Source of the DNA: Antrodiella citrinella
Lineage: Eukaryota; Basidiomycota; Agaricomycetes; Polyporales; Steccherinaceae
Direction of reading: 5' to 3'
NCBI GenBank assembly: GCA_004802725.1
Contig: SGPM01000348.1
Location: 1-28,223, forward strand
DNA: 28,223 nt
Made by a program: the position numbers and the translations under genes. This document shows positions 10,801 to 20,918 of this stretch, piece after piece. Under the pieces are notes generated by a model. The model saw only the letters and a list, made by a program, of their open reading frames with translations. It was not told the DNA's origin and did not search any database. Each line of letters begins with the position of its first letter. The stretch's first letter is position 1.

Positions 10801-13538
10801 TCTGCGTTCAAGCTGCTTTTCAAAGTTTCAGCCTGCTTCAAGGCGTCATCCTTTGAAATCCCAGATGTGAGAGAACACGCGGTTCAGAGACTATACGACC
10901 AACCGTCCAAGCCTCTTTCTCAAATGAGTTGCTGGCATCCTAAATGAAACCGTATCAGCGCGGATTGAATCCCAGGACTCCTCCCGCTTACCTCCAGCTC
11001 CGCTATTTTCTCCAAGAGGGATTCATTGCGATTGTGAAGCAGGTCGTTCTCCACCAGCTTCTCTTGGAACCGCTCCTCCGCAATGTTCTTGAGGGATTCC
11101 TGATTGAATTTGAAGGTTAGAACTTAGGAGGACATGGAGACTCCAAAAATGCGTGGAAAATAACTTACAATGTCTCCATCCTTTGCATCCAGAAGCCTTT
11201 GACATTCAGCCTGCAATTACGGCGACGTCAGTTCAATATGGAGGTTATGCCCTATCTTTGAGCCTACCTGAAGCTGATCGCCTAGGTCCTAAACGATGAT
11301 CAGGTAAACCGACGTGGGAGGTTGGGTGTTGAAACATACCTGCAACCTACGTACTTCAGTCTCTGCCAAGGTTTTGTCAATACCAAGCTGTTGACCGAGA
11401 TGATCCGCTTCCTATTCCACCGTGGCTCATGAGTGGTTATCGAGCTGGAAAGTTGAGGTCAAATCACCTCAATCCTAGCCTGCAAGGACCTCATTGAGGC
11501 GTCTGTGGAAATGGTAGCGGTCTGAGAAAGTCAGAATGATTAGGCTTTGACGTGATAATGGATTGCCAACCTCCAAGGCATCCTTGGCTGACTGAACGAC
11601 GCTCAGCCTCTCTTCTGCCTCAATCAGTGTCTCCTGTGCATGGGCTAGCTTCTCCTCCACCTGGGTCAGCTTCCCCTCCACACTGGTACGTCTCTCCTCC
11701 ACCTCGGCCGTCTTTGCGTTTGCAACTCTGAGTTCCTCTTGATGTGTCTGCAAAGAGCTGAGAGGCGGCACTGAAGCGTGATCGGTGAAACGCCTACCAA
11801 ATCGATCTGCACCCTCTCTTCCTGTGCCTCCTTGACCCTGTCGGATAGTTTCGTCTACAAAAGGGATCAACCTGCAATCAAACAGCCAAGAAGTGGGAAG
11901 CAGCCTTACGTTCGTCGAACGAAGTTTCTCCAATTCCTTTGAGAGTTCATCCCGCTGAGCCTCTACATTGGACACATGCAGCTGTGTCAACTTGAGTGTT
12001 TTCTCAAGTTCGAGCTGTAGAGTTTCCCACTCAGCGCCTCTGAGGCAGAACAAAAATCGCGAGTAGACATACGATTTGCTCGCTGACTAGGTGCTGGCCC
12101 TCCTAGAAAAATCGAGTACACAGTGCGTTAAGGGGGTTTCGAAGGCAGGGAGGTCGAAGTTTACATACCAAGGCCTCTTCTTTCTCTTTGCGAGCCTCAC
12201 TGACTTCGTTCTTCAGGTTCTGAATCGTGGCTTCGTTGGCGGCATCTAGGTTGACTTGTTCCTGTGATATGGGAGCTTAGGGACGAGCTTGCCGTATCCT
12301 AGGTCTCAATTCATGACTTACCGCACGCCTCTGCTCAAAGCTGTCTTTGAGAGACCATATGGTGTTGTTTGCCTCTTCCAAAAGAGATGCTCCGTGCGAC
12401 GCATTGGTCTACAGGTAGGTGAGTTTCAGTGAGCCTGATGTTTTTGGGCGGCTTACCTCTTGGCCGGATTTGTACTCACGCAGCTCCATCACTTCCGACT
12501 TCAAAGCATCTCGCTCTTCCACGGCGTCGGTCATGATCTCAGATGCGGTCTGAAGGTCCTGGGCGTGTTTTGACGCGCTTTTCTGCAGGCAACGGGGTCA
12601 AAGGAAGCTCGTGAGGGGAACCGAACCATAGCCATGCATAAATTACCTTGTAGCCCCCGATTTCTTTCTGAAGCTCGGTTATGGTGTCCTCCAGGGTCGC
12701 AATAAGAATCGCCCTCTCGGCAGCCGTTCTCTGTTTACCAGGTGTGAGAGGATTCCATTGCAAGCGAGGCAGCGAGCCACGCACCGCAAGACCTGCTTTG
12801 TCTTCCTTGAGGCCTTGAATATCCGAGTGCAATTCGCTAATCTTCAGGACGTGCTCAACCTCAGCACGCTTCAGTGCCTGGAAAGGTTTGAAATTGTAAC
12901 CTAGAGGAGGAGCGGGCAGGGTTTAAAAACCTACCTTGGCCGTTCTTTCTGTATTTTTGCTCTCAGTAGTCTCCGCCCTCTCCTGTATGGTGGGTCAGGG
13001 GTCTCAGACGTACGGGAACCGTTCGTGGACGTTCATGGCTTACTTCAAGATCCGCGATCCTCGCGTTTGCTTTGTTTCGCTGGAACTAAAATCAAACCGT
13101 GTCAGGTTCCGCGGCACAGGTAAGTGGGATCGAAAGCTGACGTTCCTCAAGTATCTGGACGGTTTCCTTCAACGAAACGACCTCATCGCGTGATGTTTGT
13201 CGTGCCTTCTTGGCGGGAGGGTGATTCAAACCCTGCTGGTCGGTGTGAGGACCTAACCCAGGCTGGGACCGCTCCGAGACGCCCTCCGTGTTGTCTAAGT
13301 GAGGAGCTTCTCCTTCAGAAACCTGTCGAGGACGCTTTCCAGGTGCTGATCCCGAGGCATGTGCCGTCGAACCCCGTCCATCCATGTCCTGATCTTCTTC
13401 AGCTGTTAATTCTGGCGCGGCAGTGGCGTTCTGGCGTTCGTGGGGTGCTGTAGCTGCAACCTCGCTCATATCTGCATCTTCATCAAGTTGCTCGGTGTTG
13501 GGGGGGAATGCCATGCGTTCCGCAGGCTCGAAATCCAT
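7866..13538 (-). CDS. long coiled-coil protein of about 33 exons, with Ser/Pro-rich and Gly-rich C-terminal tails
   Basis: The proposed ATG is at 13538 (MDFEPAERMAFPPNTEQ); a second in-frame ATG is at 13514. An acidic N-terminal region with the basic patch AKKARQTSR leads into some 28 short exons. All encode heptad-like coiled coil rich in Glu, Leu, Gln and Ala, for example EELRVANAKTAEVEER. The long exon 9097-8366 encodes a Ser/Pro-rich basic region ending in VRGVYTLGETL. Three last exons (8289-8230, 8173-8123, 8072-7866) give a Ser/Arg patch, SSEDETPQ, and a KNHRGQSDKSKGKQ-to-(SG)n Gly-rich tail. The protein is roughly 1,300 residues. Nearly every junction is phase 0, exons are as short as 21 nt, and one intron is GC-AG. 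The junction of exon 1 (ending near QILEE) with the next exon (NKANARIADLE) does not keep frame with an obvious GT donor, so that part of the model is weak. Family unknown; a structural, filament-like or tethering role would be a guess. Confidence 0.75.
7901..7927. repeat. (TGCCAC)n hexanucleotide microsatellite encoding Ser-Gly repeats
   Basis: About four tandem copies of TGCCAC on the plus strand, read on the minus strand as GGC AGT, encode the SGSGSG run in the Gly-rich tail of the coiled-coil protein. Because the repeat is stop-free, it opens long spurious frames on both strands around it. Confidence 0.7.
9895..9944 (-). other. non-canonical GC-AG intron
   Basis: This 50-nt intron starts GCAAGCC after CTTCAG and ends CTGTGTAG before AAGAGGGTC. 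Both sides are phase 0 and join ...EAGNLQ to KRVDDLEIEL in the coiled-coil gene. The extended donor match CAG|GCAAG is typical of the minor GC-AG class. Confidence 0.65.
11268..11288 (-). other. 21-nt micro-exon of the coiled-coil gene
   Basis: The seven codons DLGDQLQ lie between an acceptor ending GTTTAG and a donor GTAGGC. The micro-exon is phase 0 on both sides, so it adds exactly one heptad to the coiled coil whether included or skipped. Confidence 0.6.
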
Positions 13539-14556
13539 GAGGGACGTTTCGGAGAACGGGATCAACAGCAGGATGGAGCAGTTGAGTGCTGAACGCGTTC
13601 AGACCGCAAGATAAACGTCGAGAAGAGTCAGAAGACAAAGACAAAGACCCGGGGATCTGATAAGCTGCAACGTGGTGATCAAAGGACGCCGGGTTTAAGA
13701 TCGATTGACGGACTCACCCGACGATGAGGTGGACGTTGAACATCGCTTCCAAGAACCACGGGATCGAGGGGTCCGGGGAGCATCGCCTGCGCTGTAACAT
13801 CGCCGCCTCAACCGGGAGCCCGCCGCCTCCCACGACGATCGCGACTGAGACGGAGGAGAACGCGGTAGGCTGGTTTCTGACGCGTCTTCCGAACGCAGCG
13901 GGAGCCTCAGCCACTCCAGATCGCGGCGATTCCACCCACTCAGAGTGCAGGACTGACTGGGGTTGGAAGGAAAAGCACCCAGAAGGAGGGATCCGAGTGG
14001 TTGCCCTTGCTGGTTCGTCTAGTCTCCGCGACCGAGCGAATCCTCGTCGAGGCGGCTGTCGTGGCCATACCCAGCTTCGTTTGAAGCCTTTGGTCTTCGG
14101 ACCGCCGAACTGCATCGGAACGAAGGAAGGCGCTAGGGCGGTATCCCAATTTGGCCCCCGACGCGGGTTCGTAGCACGTGCCGTGCGCGTCGCGTCGCGT
14201 CTCGCGTAATCGACGAAGCGCTCTCTACAGGTCAAATATTCGGCTGACGCAGCCCTCCCCTTCTTCAACCGGTTGCTGCCAACCTCCGGTGCTCTTTTCG
14301 AGCCCTTGCCAGGGCTTAATTTGAGTTCCCTGTGCTCTAAACTGACCTCATTTACTCGTCCTTCGTACCTAGCTCTCGTCGGACGCCTGCAAAAACCATC
14401 GCCTTCCGCCAGCACAACTCTTTTCCCCCTCCTTTGAACCCCGCCATCCAGACGCTCCCACTTGCCACGGCGTATAGCAACGACTCAAGCCACCCGCAGC
14501 GACAGCTGACGACGCGTTCCCGGGTTCGGGTCGAGGAACGTCGCGGAGGAGGAGAC
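13539..14556. other. divergent promoter region between the coiled-coil gene and the second dioxygenase, with an unexplained open stretch
   Basis: The two start codons face away from each other about 1 kb apart. The middle (about 13714-14415) is GC-rich and open on both strands: a 233-codon minus frame opposite a 161-codon plus frame beginning MRWTLNIASKNHG at 13724. Neither shows a recognisable domain or heptad pattern, and the plus frame does not splice cleanly into the dioxygenase gene. I therefore leave it as regulatory or unassigned sequence. Confidence 0.4.
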
Positions 14557-16643
14557 ATGGAGCGGGTCGGCGATTTGGGTGTCGCGGTGAGCACACCTCC
14601 GCATTACAAATCTCCCTCATGCTGATGAACCACAGGAGCATGATTGGACACCGGTGGTGGCAGCCGTTCGCGAGTCCTGCGACGCTGCGTTCCCTGCCTT
14701 TCGTCACCGGCGGCAGGGAGAGGAGCGCATATGCTCTCAGTTCGACATCGCCGGCCTTGCGTTTTCAAGATACGTCATCCAACCGGGACACGAGCTTCAT
14801 AACCAAGACCCAGGGGTTCAGCAGCGCCTCCGGGTGGCCTTGGGGACGTCGAGGTCCCTTGGACAAGCTCAGCGGGACTACTCACGGCTCGCATCCGCGC
14901 GTACGTTGCAAGGTCGAAAACGGAAGCTGCAACTCGACGAGGACCCAGCCCCTGCGCTTCTCGTCCCGTACCGTGTTCAGATGTAGGTTCATCTGGTTCC
15001 CTCCTCCCAGCACGCTGATCGAACCCCGTGGGTTAGCCCCCCCCCAAAGATGCCTGTGAATAAAAGGCTCCGGTTGCTTTCAGGAGGGATCCCCTACAAC
15101 GACCCCATACCAGCATCGCCTCGGACCACGAGCAGGAAGGAGCATTTGAAGGCGAAGAAGAAGCTCAAGAACAAGGCAAACCTCTCGGCCAAGCTCTCCT
15201 CCCAGAAGTCGGAGACCTACGGTGCGATGGGGTTTGAGGCGGAGGATCTTCGAATTGCCACCACGGGATGGAGTGGCGTCCGCCTGGGTAGAGACAGGGA
15301 CGTGACCCTTCTCTTTCGCAAATGGGAGTCCGGGGAGATCCTTGACGTGATCGCACACATGCAGTTCGTTCCCTTTCGCAACCCTCACCTGTGAGTTGAT
15401 TTGTCCACCTTCCCAAGATCCCTAAGCCACCACTGACACCCCAAAAGCACAGAGGGTTCCTTCGGTGCCCAACCTCACACCCATATTCGCGATGCGAGCG
15501 CACGACTCTTTGGCGTGCGAACGAGCATGCCTAAGTTCATGGTGCAGAGGGTGAAGCCCTTGGGACCAAAAGCGGTGGAGCTTGTCGCCTCCACCTCGAT
15601 GAGTGAGCAATCACGAAAGGGCAACAACCGGGGTCGGCACTACTTCTCCGTGTTTGGGGCTGATCAGAACAACAAGCAGGTAGGGGACCTCATCACCAGC
15701 CCTCAACAAAGCAGCTGACCCTCTTCTCCATAGGCCATTGTCAGGACCGCCTACCACCGCGACAACGAAGCCGCCTTCCTTCGTTTTTGGGATGCGAACA
15801 TGCAGGCAATCAGGTAAGCCCATCCCAATGCGTCCCATCCGCTTGCAAGATGAGCTGACCTTTGAACAGCGACCATGCAAGCTCGGTTGTGAAGCTACAC
15901 CACCCTGACCTTGCCGCTAGAATTGAACACGTCAACAAACGCATTGAGGACCGTTATGGGATGAAACCGGAGTTCGGTCTTTTCTGGAACTTCTGCGTCA
16001 ACGCACCTTATCCAAAGGCTGGAGTGCGGGAGGTGGTGTGCCTACCACACCTGGATTCAAAGAATGCAGCCATCATGCTGTGTGTGGTTCTGGTTTACTA
16101 TGTTGGACCATGTAAGTTGAATCTCTGTCAGCACCTCTCCTTCACATCTTACATGTCTCCTGTCCTCCACAGCACCGCCTGGCAACAAAGAGAAGGTCTG
16201 GCTCGTTTTTTGGGAAGCCGGGATTGTCATACAGGTGCCCATTGGGGTGATGCTGACCTACCCCTCTGCCCTGATGGTGCATTTCAATGTCAAGATAGAA
16301 GGTGGGTCACCAATGTCATGCTCTTTCCTGTGCGACAGGAGGCTCATGCTTTTTAGACCACCATCTGGTCGTCACGAAGAACGGAGAACGACCGACGCCT
16401 TTGAACAGCACACCCCTTCATGTCACTACTGAGGAGAACCCCAGCAGCCAACGCTGCAGCATGGTCTGGTTCACGCAGGCGTCGATCTTCCAGGCAGCCG
16501 AACTTGCTGGAGGAACGGTGGAGGCCACCATGCAGATGGAAGAGGAAGCGCAGAGCAGGGCTCCTCGCAAGGAGCCATACTTCCCTGTGACCTATGACGC
16601 AGCCTCTGCACTGGCTGCCAACTTCTTCCCCGTCCCATCTTGA
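14557..16643 (+). CDS. second Fe(II)/2-oxoglutarate dioxygenase of a basidiomycete TET/JBP-like subfamily
   Basis: Eight exons fit: 14557-14586, 14636-14982, 15037-15390, 15448-15679, 15734-15813, 15870-16111, 16173-16301 and 16357-16643. They give a 566-residue protein with consistent phases and introns of 49-61 nt. The N-terminal half is basic and includes SRKEHLKAKKKLKNKANLS. The catalytic half has H408-x-D410 (PHLDSKN), the distal H465 (ALMVHFNV) and R504 in QRCSMVWFTQAS, which is where RxSMxF occurs in the other dioxygenase. This arrangement (PHLDxKN, then a long VWLVFWEAG sheet, then xHFNV, then VWFxQAS) recalls a large Agaricomycete family of unknown substrate grouped with TET/JBP-like enzymes. 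The 3' end faces the RING gene across 492 bp. The substrate is not known; DNA, RNA or protein oxidation are all possible. Confidence 0.8.
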
Positions 16644-17135
16644 CTTCGGCCAGTGCTGGCCAATCCTGGCAAGCGGTCAAAGACCCACCTCCATTCACCC
16701 AGTTTTGATGCCCCCTCTGACCTATCTCGCCACGTCGCTCACCCTCTCTTTATGCTGCTTCAATCATGGGCCACCACCCCATCTTTACTCTCATTTATCT
16801 TTTCTCTCCTTTTCCTCATTGTTTATCCTGCACCTCTTTCACAGACACACCCAATACCCTCAAAATCCCCTCTGCATCCTAATCCATTGCAATTGCTTAC
16901 CTCATTTGCTTCACACCCTTGATTGCACTCACACAAAAAATACCAAAGCAACTTATTCATGTACTTATTTTATGGACTTTAATCCCACTGGACCTTAACA
17001 CTATCAACTCTAATACATAATGCAGAAGGACAGGATCCACACCCTGCTGCCAGAGCTGAGGGTGTAGAGATGATTTAGATTAGAAAAGGCGCATTGAGGA
17101 GAATGGAGAGGGAACAAGAAGAAGAAAAAGACATC
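16644..17135. other. convergent 3' intergenic region
   Basis: AT-richer, pyrimidine-rich DNA between the stop codons of the plus-strand dioxygenase (16643) and the minus-strand RING gene (17136). It probably holds both 3' untranslated regions. I see no coding potential. Confidence 0.5.
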
Positions 17136-18334
17136 CTAAGCCCCAACAGGGTACAGCATGTCCCAGAGTCTGTTGAAGGCATGGTTGGTGTCTGCAGCAG
17201 ACATGGCGTCCAAAGACTCAGGCCTGTCCTGGATAAATGCGCCTGCACCCCATATAAAAGGGTTCAGAGGCATGTCTGGGAAGACCTCCTCATCCTGAAG
17301 CGCGTTGGCCCGTTCTTGCATTGGGAGGCAGGGGACGGGTCTTTGGTGGATCTCCGCTTGACAGGTCGGGCAGCGAGGAGCAGATTGACCATCCTTCTGC
17401 ATCCAGAGCCCCTCCAGGCAACCCTGACAGAACACGTGTCCGCAAGGTACTCTGTAAGAGCGATTCAGTGATTGAAGGGTCACTATGAAAGGGACCACTC
17501 ACACCCGAGGCCAACGGCTCGTGAATCTGCAGAGCCTGCATTGAAGTGTCTCCTTCTCAGCTTCCCTCTCCAGCTCAAGGCGCCTCAGCCTTCCCTCCTG
17601 AAGGTCTTGAAGTGCATTCTTGGCACGCTGATGGGGTGAGCAGCTGAGCAAACGAGCCACGCACGACGCAAAGCGACAATAACCTACGGAAAGCTTCTGA
17701 CAGAGAGTCTCTACGTCAAGGTGCCTGAACTCGCTTGGACAGTAGCGTTCGCCTTTGTTGCGTAAAATGTCCTCCATGTCCGGGATTCCGTCATCTTCAG
17801 GCAGCTCCATAGGAAACGTGGCCGCTTCAGACCCAGACCCAACCTGGAGACCTTCATCCACAAGTAGCATTGGACCCCATCCGTTCTGATAAGCAAGGTG
17901 AGCACGACAAAGAGAGGCAGGTAAAACGACCTCACTTGAAATTGTCCATAGAAGGCATCGAATTCCAATGTTTCCAGCCCACCAGAACCTTCGTAATCCG
18001 GGAAAGGACCTTCGTAATTCGGGAAAGCGTCTTCAATGGCCTTTGTCAACACGTCTTCGACGCCTGGGATTGCAAAGGTCAAGGCTTCGGCACCAGGTGA
18101 CGGTTCAGACACGGCCACTTGTTCCCCTGTAGCAGAGGGTGAAACAGGTCCCGCGGCTGGCTACAAAGTACACCCTAAGCATTTGAAGGACACCGTCAAC
18201 GACTGACGCACCTCAGACCATGCGGGGGACGCGGGGAGAGAAGGACCGGCCTTCTTTGGAAAGCGAAGTTTGAAAGGAGCAGGCTTCGACCTGTGCGATG
18301 AGCGATGAGACCTCACGACGTCGCACTTGGGCAT
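17136..18334 (-). CDS. RING-finger (C3HC4) protein, probable E3 ubiquitin ligase
   Basis: Five exons on the minus strand (18334-18212, 18160-17936, 17885-17688, 17627-17503, 17451-17136) encode 328 residues. The N-terminus is basic (MPKCDVVRSHRSSHRSKP). A middle acidic part contains a short internal repeat (FPNYEGPFPDYEG). A short charged helix (RLRRLELEREAEKE) leads into the RING: C212-x2-C215, C227-x-H229 (PCGHVFC), C232-x2-C235 and C251-x2-C254. An intron splits the RING between the first and second zinc-ligand pairs, at a phase-2 junction rebuilding a Val codon. RING proteins usually recruit E2 enzymes to ubiquitinate substrates; the substrate here is unknown. It lies tail to tail with the plus-strand dioxygenase. 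The start at MPKC is the first in-frame ATG, but an acceptor-like TTTCAG lies just upstream, so an extra 5' exon is possible. Confidence 0.78.
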
Positions 18335-20083
18335 CGCGGTCGGAGAGGCAGCAATGTTTTCTGAAAGGAAGACGATAAAGGGTAAGGAGGACTCATTGCA
18401 GAGTCAGAAGAAGACGTTTATACTGGGAAGCTGACCCGAAAACGCTGGAACGGCGCGATGCAGCATGCTGACTGCTTCCACCGCATGCCTGTTTATCCAA
18501 AGCCCGCCGACCATCGCGTTCATCTGGTGTTGATCGGAGGGTCCAGCCTCTGAAGGATCCGATGGGGCTTGAAGATCGAATCAAGGTGCGAGATTGTGGA
18601 AAAGGATGACATCCGACCCCTTCACTGCCGGCATTCAGGTCAGGTTGTCCAGGTTCACCGCTACCATCAATGTCAGGAAGATTAGAAAACACGAAGGAAA
18701 TACGTAGGTACAAGGCTTCCGAAGAGAGAGGGTGCGGTGAGTGTGCAAAGCACGGCTCAGCGCTCAATGTGCGAGGCAACGAGGCGCGCTACATCAACGG
18801 CGCGGAGGCCCGGAGCCAAGCCGCGGTGTGCCTTCACAAAAGGATGTGAAGAAACATCAACGAACGAAGGCGCAAAGACCACAGAGGTGGTTGATGGTCC
18901 ACGACGTGTATCGTGTTTCGGCGCTCACCGTTCAACCCCCTTTCATACCCCAATCCCGTCCGTACAGTAGGTGTGGAGGTATGTGGGGGTGACTATTTGG
19001 TGCTATTGTGCGTGCTCAAATCCTAGAGACGGTGGTTTTCGGCATTTGGACTCTTTTTCTTGAGATGATTCCGTCAGGGAATCTCTTCAGAAACCGTGAG
19101 CAGTCCACGTCGATACCACCCATGAAACCTTTCATGAGCGACGGCTGTGCGCATACCCCTAGAAACAATGTCAGCCAATTGCACGCTTAGAAACCTGACG
19201 CGACGTACTGAGCCTCAACCATCTCTCGAATACCCGACACATGGTGAATACCGGCATCGACAGCCACTAGAACGGAGTTCGGGGGTAATCATGGCTGCAT
19301 TTGTCCAAAACACCTTCAACAAACACCTGGAGCGCAATCTTGAGTCGATCCGACAAATAAAAACTGCTACTCACAGCCTGCCCCAAACAAAAAAGTCCTG
19401 ACGGGGCGAGTGCGTGCCGCAGGGGAACCATTCACATTGTCTCCGAAGCGTGAGTCAATTGTCATGCGACTCCTCTAGGAAACCGAGAGACATGGCTTGA
19501 AATGCTCACCAACGCTTGAAATGCTCACCAACGCTTGAAATGCTCACCAACGAGCATTATGTACAGCGCACCATCGTCTTCGTTGCGTTCAATCGTGGGA
19601 CGAGTGACCTGATAGACATTCGACCTAATCAGCAGCACACCTCTCGAAAAAGGGCAGGACGATACTCGCTATGTTACGCGTGAAACAGCGACGACGAAGA
19701 GGACGGGATATACTTTTTTGGAGACATACAAACCGCATATCTCCGCCAGGTGCTCTTGCAGCTCAGTGAACGACGTGTCTGGATGTCATTATACACACCC
19801 CTGTGAAAATCGTAGGAGATTATTAGGCATATCAACAGTGAGAACGAGCCCTAACGACGTACATTGGGCATCCAACACATCGGGTCCAATAGCCTGTTCT
19901 GTGGATCACCTACTCATTCTTGACGCACCTTACCAGACTCTCTGTACCATCGTACCGACCACTCCAGCAAACGAATTTGAATGACGAAAGACCGTGCTGT
20001 GACATACGAAGGGCAACCTCCTTCACGGCTTTTGGGCGCACCATGTTAGAGATGAGTACGGCACTCAGAACTGAGATCACGTT
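18335..20083. other. long stretch without a supported gene
   Basis: Several short frames occur on both strands, but none shows a domain, heptad pattern or matching splice sites. The first few hundred bases should include the RING-gene promoter. The only clear structure is the 19-bp triplet repeat at 19496-19552. Decayed coding sequence or mobile-element remnants cannot be excluded. Confidence 0.45.
19496..19552. repeat. three perfect tandem copies of a 19-bp unit
   Basis: The unit CTTGAAATGCTCACCAACG is repeated exactly at 19496-19514, 19515-19533 and 19534-19552, with no mismatches. Perfect identity suggests a recent slippage or duplication event in non-coding DNA. Confidence 0.9.
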
Positions 20084-20411
20084 CTAACTTCTCCTTGGGC
20101 GTGATAGGGCGTGATTTCGAGCGTGAAGACGGTAAGAGGCAAGCATCACGTTCTGAACCCAGCGAGGGGGCGTCACATAGCTTGCGAAACCCTGCTATTG
20201 CACACACACTCACCTTCAGATCTTCAGATGTGCCTATGGTTTCGGAAAGAGCTGGCAAGGCTGCAGGTGCAGAGATGCTGTCGACCGCCGTCACCGCCCG
20301 GCCATGATCCGAACCATGAGCATGGGGGACAGGAGCGTGAGTGAGGACCTTGAGCGAACCTCCGAGTCCTGAGTATACTGTATAGTAAGTCAATGCAGCG
20401 CCATCCGACAT
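20084..20411 (-). CDS. possible small two-exon gene, product unknown
   Basis: An ATG at 20411 (MSDGAALTYYTVYSGLGG) opens 66 codons ending at a good donor (AAG|GTGAGT). A 61-nt intron (20213-20153) with acceptor GGGTTCAG then gives a 23-codon exon ending in TAG at 20084. The frame is consistent and the product would be 88 residues; an upstream in-frame ATG could lengthen it. There is no recognisable domain. It lies divergent to the equally doubtful plus-strand frame at 20489. Confidence 0.28.
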
Positions 20412-20488
20412 AGGCGCTAATACACACGTCATTCTGTGGCAGCACCGACGAGTCGCGTCTTCCTTTCCTTGCATATGGGTCTTACTCA

Positions 20489-20918
20489 ATGCAAATCCTC
20501 AGCTTTTTACAGAATTCGAACCGTCAACCATATATAATGGATCTCAAGCCAGCCCCCTCACATAACCAGGATTCTAGGCCCGGTCAAGGAGCCGTCGTAA
20601 TGCCCCTGCGAGTCAGCCTGCAGAAGACGATCGCACAACCCCACACAACCAGCGCTGAGACCTGTGACATTCGCCGCAGAGAGGTGGTACGTGGTCAGGT
20701 AAGCTGGAACATCGTGCTCTGCTGACGATTGATGCGGTCTTGCTTGGACGTCTCTGCAGAGATGGGTCAAACTCTTTGTATATACGTCTCAGCTACCAAT
20801 GCCATCGCACCACCATCACCTTGTCCTGCTAGACCTTCGCACGGTGCGTTCTGCTCTCTTCGCGCGGGACACCTTCGCCTCCTTCTTGTCTTCATTCCTT
20901 AGTGTCGCCGATTTTTGA
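20489..20918 (+). CDS. possible small two-exon gene overlapping the 3' end of its antisense neighbour
   Basis: The ATG at 20489 (a second at 20537 follows a TATATAATGG context) opens 70 codons to CAG|GTAAGC. A 61-nt intron (20699-20759) with CTGAC branch-like sequence and acceptor CTCTGCAG leads to 52 further codons and a stop. The total would be 122 residues without a known domain. Exon 2 overlaps, in antisense, the last coding exon of the minus-strand gene that ends at 20816. That makes a real protein less likely, and a non-coding antisense transcript is an alternative. Confidence 0.25.
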
